Assembly (NCBI GenBank): GCA_905479595.1
Contig: CAJQND010000209.1
Location: 1 to 11,078 of the forward strand
DNA from: an uncultured Hyphomicrobiales bacterium
GTDB lineage: Bacteria; Pseudomonadota; Alphaproteobacteria; Rhizobiales; CAJQND01
Length of the DNA: 11,078 nt
Reading direction: 5' to 3'
Shown here: positions 7,125-11,078 of the stretch, piece after piece
How the letters are laid out: each line of letters starts with the position of its first letter
Numbering within the stretch: position 1 is the first letter of the stretch
Made by a program: the position numbers and the translations under genes
Notes under the pieces: model-generated
What the model was told of the DNA's origin: nothing
What the model saw: only the letters and a program-made list of their open reading frames with translations
The model's database searches: none

Positions 7125-7262
7125 TTGGCTAAGCCCGCACGGGTGTTGACCCAGGCACAACGCGAGCATTATTTCGAACACGGTTTTGTCGGCGTGGAAA
7201 GTATAGTCCCCGAAGGTGTGCTGAGCGAGCGGGAGAGGGCGAAACCGGTACTGCTGGTATGA
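7125..7262 (+). pseudogene. Truncated phytanoyl-CoA dioxygenase (PhyH) family remnant
   Basis: From TTG 7125 a frame of 45 codons runs to TGA 7260-7262. It contains LTQAQREHYFEHGFVGVESI, the recognisable opening of PhyH-type Fe(II)/2-oxoglutarate dioxygenases (a pattern of LT-x-x-Q-x-x-x-Y-x-x-x-GF-x-x-V followed by a loop and VL), here followed by VPEGVLSERERA. A complete protein would run to about 250-300 residues with an HxD...H iron site. Nothing after 7262 continues the homology in any frame I can read. It lies 50 bases after the SDR stop in the same direction, so it was probably the next gene of the operon. A stop at 7116-7118 closes the frame upstream. The family call rests on about 35 residues of pattern recognition, and the stub could alternatively be an unrelated small ORF. 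Confidence 0.55.
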
Positions 7263-7386
7263 TGTAATAAATCTTAAGAAGTTATCCAGAAAAATTCAAA
7301 ATGTAGTTGCTTTGTATTTGCAAATCTGTGGTTTTTATTAAATCACTATTTTACAATTCGTGCTTGACTTGGAGTGAGGGTGTGAA
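7263..7386 (+). promoter_or_regulatory. AT-rich leader upstream of the YeaQ-like gene
   Basis: This 124-base non-coding stretch is markedly A/T-rich compared with its flanks. A TACAAT at 7352-7357 could be a -10 element, but the segment 17 bases upstream (TGGTTT) is a poor -35. A GAGGG ribosome site (7376-7380) precedes the next ATG. No rho-independent terminator for the preceding operon is apparent. Promoter location is a guess. Confidence 0.25.
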
Positions 7387-7638
7387 ATGGGCTTGACGGC
7401 ATTGATAGTCTGGCTGGCAATCGGCGCAATTGCAGGTCGGTTAGCTGGGTTAATCATGAAAGGTGATGGGTTTGGGCTTATCGGAGATATCATCATCGGT
7501 ATCGCCGGTGCAGCAATTGCAGGCTTTATCTTGCCAAAACTCGGCATCTTTATCGGCGGCACAATCGTTGGCGAAATCATCAACGCCGTTATCGGCGCTT
7601 GTATGCTGCTGTTTGTCATCCGGTTGGTGAAACGTTGA
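7387..7638 (+). CDS. GlsB/YeaQ/YmgE family small membrane protein
   Basis: An 83-residue, very hydrophobic and glycine-rich protein of the transglycosylase-associated / stress-response membrane family. Three membrane segments are visible, roughly residues 3-22, 30-49 and 53-78. They contain the repeated Gly-x-x-x-Gly style packing of the family (IGAIAGRLAG, IIIGIAGAAIAGF, GGTIVGEIINAVIGA). The family is widespread and often stress-induced, but its molecular function is not settled. The start is supported by GAGGG (7376-7380) six bases upstream of ATG. It begins the stretch of envelope-related genes after the catabolic cluster and is separated from the next gene by 111 bases, so it is likely its own transcription unit. 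Confidence 0.88.
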   Translation: MGLTALIVWLAIGAIAGRLAGLIMKGDGFGLIGDIIIGIAGAAIAGFILPKLGIFIGGTIVGEIINAVIGACMLLFVIRLVKR

Positions 7639-7749
7639 TGTTTTCCCCTGCGCAGAATTGTTGAGATACAATCTGTCCAGGCATCAAATCCAAACTCACG
7701 TAATTTTCGTATGCACTCGGGAATATCTTGAACGATAAGGAATGGGTTT

Positions 7750-8319
7750 ATGCCTCTTTTCGTAAAAGCCTGTATCGCGTTTTTGGTTTTGATTGCCGCC
7801 GGTATTTCCGCTAGTGCCGCCCCCAGTTTTGACTGCGCCAAAGCGAGCACGCGTGTCGAAGAGATGATATGCGATGCGCCAGCGCTCGCGAATCTCGACA
7901 GCGAATTATCCAGTGCATACAAAACAGCACTTCGGGATGCGCCCTGGGCATCCGCTAACAAACGCATCCGCCGTGAACAGGAAACCTGGATTACCAAGCG
8001 CAATAAATGCAAAACCAAACGCTGCCTCAGACATATTTATCATAGGCGCATAAGCGTTCTTTATAGCGAGGTAAACGGCGATGCCGCGGGCGGTGAACCA
8101 GCCGGTGCCAATCCCGCAACGATGATGGCCGTGTGCCGCGATCGGGCAGCCCATATCTTCCACCTTCGTCAACCGAATGTGGAAACCAAATATGAAGGCC
8201 AACGCACTGATGGCACCCATGCTGTAAATGGAACTGCATACCTCCGTAACGCTGGGGAAACATTCCAGTGTTCATTTAATTCAGATGGCACCTCGATCGT
8301 GCAGTTTATCATCAATTAG
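7750..8319 (+). CDS. Secreted LprI-domain (DUF1311) protein with extra C-terminal domain
   Basis: A 189-residue exported protein. Residues 1-24 form a clear Sec signal peptide (basic start, hydrophobic core FLVLIAAGIS, cleavage after ASA). Residues about 27-105 match the lysozyme-inhibitor LprI N-terminal domain: FDCAKASTRVEEMICDAPAL followed by LDSEL, AYKTAL and EQETWITKRNKC, with cysteines 29, 41, 87 and 92 probably forming two disulfides. After a short Gly/Ala-rich linker, residues about 123-189 form a separate module (RDRAAHIFHLRQPNVETKYE, RTDGTHAVNG, ending FNSDGTSIVQFIIN) with cysteines 129 and 174, likely another disulfide. I do not know a function for that module. AAGGA (7737-7741) eight bases before ATG supports the start. 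Periplasmic location and a lysozyme-inhibitor-like or envelope role are inferred from the domain only. Confidence 0.82.
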   Translation: MPLFVKACIAFLVLIAAGISASAAPSFDCAKASTRVEEMICDAPALANLDSELSSAYKTALRDAPWASANKRIRREQETWITKRNKCKTKRCLRHIYHRRISVLYSEVNGDAAGGEPAGANPATMMAVCRDRAAHIFHLRQPNVETKYEGQRTDGTHAVNGTAYLRNAGETFQCSFNSDGTSIVQFIIN

Positions 8320-8363
8320 TTTCCTTTCTTAAGAACGGGAAAAAACGAGAGGTTTTTCTGGTC

Positions 8364-9362
8364 ATGTTGTCTTTGTGTATGAAGAGCATTTTGCACGGGT
8401 TTGGCATCGCGCTGATTTCTGTGCTGCTCGTTTTGCCATCTATGGGTTTTTCCGAAAAACAGGGCCCATTTGAATGGCATCCAGAACGTTCCCCCTCTGG
8501 GCATGTGGTTATTATTGTTTCTCTGCCTGATCAGCAGGTTTCCGTATACAGAGGCGGGAAACGCATTGCACGCGCGCCTGTCTCCACGGGTAAACAGGGA
8601 CATAAAACACCCACTGGTGTTTTTACGATCCTGCAAAAGGACGTCCATCATCACTCAAGCAAATATAACAATGCCTCGATGCCCTACACCGAGCGATTGA
8701 CCTGGTCCGGGGTAGCACTCCATGCAGGTGGATTGCCGGGTTATCCAGAATCTCACGGGTGCATTCACCTTTCATTGGAGTTTTCAAAGCTGTTGTTCTC
8801 AATCACTCATATTGGAACAGCAGTGATTATCGCGGACAATCGATCTGCACCAGGCTCGGTTACACATCCTGGCCCCTTTCTGCCAGCTCTTGCGCAACAA
8901 GAAGCTGAACAGGCTGTTGCAAAACTAAGGGGTAAAAAATTACCTCATCCCAAGCACCGCAAAGTTCAGACGGTGAAAACTGCGTCATCTGGGGATATTC
9001 CACTTGGCCACACGGCAATCCTGGTGAGTGGCAAAGATCGTATCATCCAGGTATGGGATGGAGACAAGAAAATTCTTCAAGCGCCTGTGTCAATCACAAA
9101 TCCTAACCGCCCGCTCGGCACCCATCTTTATTCTCTGTCAGGGATTGGTTCAGGCGGATCGCATATCCAATGGTCGTCAGTGCACGTTGGAGGAGATGAT
9201 CGCGGATCGGGCAATATTATAAAGCGCGTGCAGATGTCTGATGCAGTGGCATCCAAGATCGTCCATATGCTTCACCCGGGCGCTTCTTTTGTCATTACCG
9301 ATAACTCGCTTGCAGCGAAAACACGCACCGGAAACGGATTTGTTGTAATGCGGCAGAGGTGA
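8364..9362 (+). CDS. L,D-transpeptidase (YkuD) with degenerate second YkuD-like domain
   Basis: An exported peptidoglycan-modifying enzyme of 332 residues. YkuD proteins form 3-3 crosslinks or attach proteins to peptidoglycan through a catalytic cysteine. An N-terminal hydrophobic segment (about 8-29) acts as signal or anchor. The active domain spans about 48-158, with SLPDQQVSVYRGGKRIARAP, STGKQGHKTPTGVFTI, the motif histidine His120, and SHGCIHL at 130-136 with catalytic Cys133. A linker rich in Lys, His and Pro (about 175-205) leads to a second region (215-330) that repeats the opening of a YkuD fold (ILVSGKDRIIQVWDGDKKIL, then NRPLGTHLYSL) but lacks a SHGC motif, so it is presumably non-catalytic. 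GAGAGG at 8347-8352 is eleven bases before ATG 8364; ATG 8379 is an alternative start. It follows the LprI gene by 44 bases and may be cotranscribed. Confidence 0.87.
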   Translation: MLSLCMKSILHGFGIALISVLLVLPSMGFSEKQGPFEWHPERSPSGHVVIIVSLPDQQVSVYRGGKRIARAPVSTGKQGHKTPTGVFTILQKDVHHHSSKYNNASMPYTERLTWSGVALHAGGLPGYPESHGCIHLSLEFSKLLFSITHIGTAVIIADNRSAPGSVTHPGPFLPALAQQEAEQAVAKLRGKKLPHPKHRKVQTVKTASSGDIPLGHTAILVSGKDRIIQVWDGDKKILQAPVSITNPNRPLGTHLYSLSGIGSGGSHIQWSSVHVGGDDRGSGNIIKRVQMSDAVASKIVHMLHPGASFVITDNSLAAKTRTGNGFVVMRQR

Positions 9363-9431
9363 GGACAAAAATGCGCCGCCGCTCTGCTGGGCAATTGTAG
9401 TTGCACATTAAATCTCAAGAGATAGACTTGG

Positions 9432-10862
9432 ATGATGGATAGTGGTTCGGGTTTTTTCAATGAAATGCAGGATGGCGATGGCCATCCCCGGTTGCCATAC
9501 AAAACGTATAACTCCTGGTTTGAAAACGAAGATATTTCCAGGCTCCATAAAAAATCGGCCGAAGCTGAAGCATTTTTCAGGCGTACGGGCATCACTTTCA
9601 ATGTTTATGGTCAGCAGGAGGCAGTCGAACGACTGATCCCGTTTGACATCGTTCCGCGCATCATTTCCGCGCGGGAATGGGCGAAACTCGAACGTGGCAT
9701 CGAACAGCGTGTGCGCGCTATCAATGCGTTCCTGCATGACATCTATCACCGGCAAGAAATTCTACGTGCTGGCCGTGTTCCAATAAATCTGGTTGCCAAC
9801 AACGAAGCATTTTTGCCTCAAATGATCGGCGTGTCTCCTCCTGGTAACATTTATACCCATATTGTTGGCATAGATCTTGTTCGAACCAACGAAGATGAAT
9901 TCTTCGTTCTGGAAGACAATGCGCGTACCCCTTCTGGGGTGTCCTATATGCTTGAAAACAGGGAAACCATGTTGCACATGTTTCCAGAATTGTTTTCAAA
10001 AACCAAAGTGCGAGATGTCAGCGGTTACCCCCGCAGTCTGCGGAAATCACTTACCGCATCTGCGCCAGACAAATGCGAGGGCAAACCGGTCGTTACGATA
10101 TTAACGCCGGGAATTCATAATTCCGCATATTTTGAACATTCATTTTTAGCCGATCAAATGGGCATTGAACTGGTTGAAGGCCATGATCTGCGCGTTGTTG
10201 ACGGCCGCATCGCGATGCGAACCACCCAAGGGTATACGCCAATTGATGTGCTCTATCGCCGGGTCGACGATGATTTCCTGGACCCACTGAATTTCAACCC
10301 GGATTCCATGCTTGGAGTGCCGGGCATCATGGATGTTTACCGGTCAGGAGGAATTACAATTGCCAATGCGCCGGGAACCGGCATCGCCGATGACAAGGCG
10401 ATCTATTCGTATATGCCCGACATCGTTGAGTTTTATACTGGCGAGAAGGCGTTGCTTAAAAATGTACCAACCTGGCGCTGCTCAGAAGCGGATTCACTCT
10501 CCTACGTGCTTGATAACCTGGCTGAATTGGTTGTGAAAGAAGTTCACGGATCTGGCGGCTACGGAATGCTGGTTGGGCCTGCGGCAAGCAAGAAGGAGAT
10601 CGCGGGATTTAGGGCAAAACTGAAGGCAAAACCACATAACTACATTGCGCAACCAACGCTTGCGCTTTCCACAGCTCCGATTTTGACCAAGAAAGGACTA
10701 GCTCCACGTCATTTGGACCTGCGTCCGTTCGTTCTCTATTCGCCAAACGGCATTACAATGACGCCTGGCGGGTTGACCCGTGTTGCACTCAAGGAAGGTT
10801 CGCTGGTGGTGAATTCGAGCCAAGGCGGTGGAACAAAAGACACCTGGGTTCTGGAGGAGTAG
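9432..10862 (+). CDS. Circularly permuted type 2 ATP-grasp protein
   Basis: A 476-residue protein of the circularly permuted ATP-grasp group (DUF404/DUF407), predicted to ligate an amine to a carboxylate through an acyl phosphate. Hallmarks include FDIVPRIISAREWAKLERG (71-89), RVRAINAFLHDIY (93-105), EDNARTPSGVSYMLENR (161-177) with the Asn/Arg/Glu set typical of the nucleotide and metal site, and VVKEVHGSGGYGMLVGP (367-383) with a candidate ATP lysine and glycine loop. The IAQPTLALSTAP and RHLDLRPFVLY stretches near 405-435 complete the pattern. Length is normal. ATG 9432 and ATG 9435 are adjacent; AAGAGA at 9417-9422 is a weak ribosome site. It is immediately followed by an alpha-E gene. 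This pair is conserved in many bacteria, usually with transglutaminase-like and proteasome-like genes, and is proposed to make or process a peptide tag, though this is not established biochemically. Confidence 0.9.
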   Translation: MMDSGSGFFNEMQDGDGHPRLPYKTYNSWFENEDISRLHKKSAEAEAFFRRTGITFNVYGQQEAVERLIPFDIVPRIISAREWAKLERGIEQRVRAINAFLHDIYHRQEILRAGRVPINLVANNEAFLPQMIGVSPPGNIYTHIVGIDLVRTNEDEFFVLEDNARTPSGVSYMLENRETMLHMFPELFSKTKVRDVSGYPRSLRKSLTASAPDKCEGKPVVTILTPGIHNSAYFEHSFLADQMGIELVEGHDLRVVDGRIAMRTTQGYTPIDVLYRRVDDDFLDPLNFNPDSMLGVPGIMDVYRSGGITIANAPGTGIADDKAIYSYMPDIVEFYTGEKALLKNVPTWRCSEADSLSYVLDNLAELVVKEVHGSGGYGMLVGPAASKKEIAGFRAKLKAKPHNYIAQPTLALSTAPILTKKGLAPRHLDLRPFVLYSPNGITMTPGGLTRVALKEGSLVVNSSQGGGTKDTWVLEE

Positions 10863-10866
10863 CTGC

Positions 10867-11078
10867 ATGCTGGGAAAAACAGCTGGTGGCCTGTTCTGGA
10901 TGTTCCGTTATTTGGAGCGCAGTGAAAACACTGCACGCCTGATTGATGCAGGTTTTCGCATTGCGCTGACAAGACCGGATTCTGCAAGTGATGAATGGGC
11001 TTCGGTCATTCAAACAACCGGGGTACGTGAACACTATGAGAAAAAATACGACAAATTCGATTTTACCAATGTCGTTGA
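10867..11078 (+). CDS. Alpha-E domain protein (DUF403), 5' part
   Basis: Seventy codons from ATG 10867 run off the right edge. The opening MLGKTAGGLFWMFRYLERSE and NTARLIDAGFRIALTR is the highly recognisable start of the alpha-E family, a helical protein of usually about 310-320 residues that nearly always lies next to the permuted ATP-grasp gene. An excellent SD (GGAGGAG, 10853-10859) sits inside the end of the preceding gene, seven bases before ATG, and only four bases separate the stop from this start. Translation is therefore probably coupled. The remaining roughly three quarters of the protein lies outside the window. The molecular function of the family is unknown; association with the ATP-grasp protein as a complex is the usual proposal. 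Confidence 0.9.
   Translation, partial: MLGKTAGGLFWMFRYLERSENTARLIDAGFRIALTRPDSASDEWASVIQTTGVREHYEKKYDKFDFTNVV

Noticed and set aside
7338..8018. A 226-codon open frame on the minus strand, including readable stretches such as IVQDIPECIRKLREFGF across the gap between the YeaQ-like and LprI genes
   Set aside because: Most of it is antisense to two well-supported genes and is full of low-complexity Ile/Pro/Ser sequence typical of a shadow of a Gly/Ile-rich membrane gene. The intergenic stretch alone is too short to identify as a remnant.
8320..8363. Palindrome TTCTTAAGAA (8326-8335) and an A-rich/T-rich pair (8339-8344 with 8353-8358) as a terminator
   Set aside because: The palindrome has no loop, and the second pair is a weak A-U stem spanning the next gene's ribosome site, with no following T-run at a GC stem. 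It is not a convincing terminator.
1..11078. CRISPR array, tRNA or rRNA genes, insertion sequence or phage genes
   Set aside because: No regularly spaced repeats, no cloverleaf-like segment, no transposase or integrase motif, and no terminal inverted repeats were seen; gaps between genes are all short.

Overview
The window looks like part of an alphaproteobacterial chromosome, probably Hyphomicrobiales (Rhizobiales)-like. This is inferred from overall protein character and from the pairing of a circularly permuted ATP-grasp gene with an alpha-E (DUF403) gene, a tandem L,D-transpeptidase and a LprI-type periplasmic protein. It is not a firm placement. Base composition appears moderate, without an obviously foreign tract.

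Bases 1-7262 hold a catabolic gene cluster arranged around a short divergent promoter region (2774-2843). The leftward operon encodes, in order of transcription, an L-aspartate dehydrogenase-family protein (DUF108), a cupin 3-hydroxyanthranilate 3,4-dioxygenase with all active-site and rubredoxin-like iron ligands, and a PhzS-like FAD monooxygenase. The rightward operon encodes a shortened molybdenum hydroxylase large subunit (CoxL/XdhB type), a dihydrodipicolinate-synthase-family aldolase/lyase with an unusual active site, a VOC-fold protein and an SDR dehydrogenase. It ends in a 45-codon stub that reads like the start of a phytanoyl-CoA dioxygenase (PhyH). The tail of one more rightward gene is cut by the left edge and meets the monooxygenase gene stop to stop.

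The gene content suggests aerobic breakdown of an N-heteroaromatic or amino-aromatic acid: hydroxylation by the Mo and flavin enzymes, extradiol ring opening by the cupin dioxygenase, then processing of the amino/oxo-acid product by the aspartate dehydrogenase-like, aldolase-like, VOC and SDR proteins. The substrate cannot be read from the sequence. No transporter, regulator, ACMS decarboxylase, semialdehyde dehydrogenase, or partner FAD or [2Fe-2S] subunits of the Mo enzyme are present in the window.

The PhyH stub marks a probable rearrangement boundary near 7230-7262. Beyond it lies a set of housekeeping or envelope genes, all rightward: a GlsB/YeaQ/YmgE small membrane protein, a secreted LprI-like protein, a two-domain L,D-transpeptidase, and the first two genes of the widely conserved ATP-grasp/alpha-E cluster. 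The second of these runs off the right edge.
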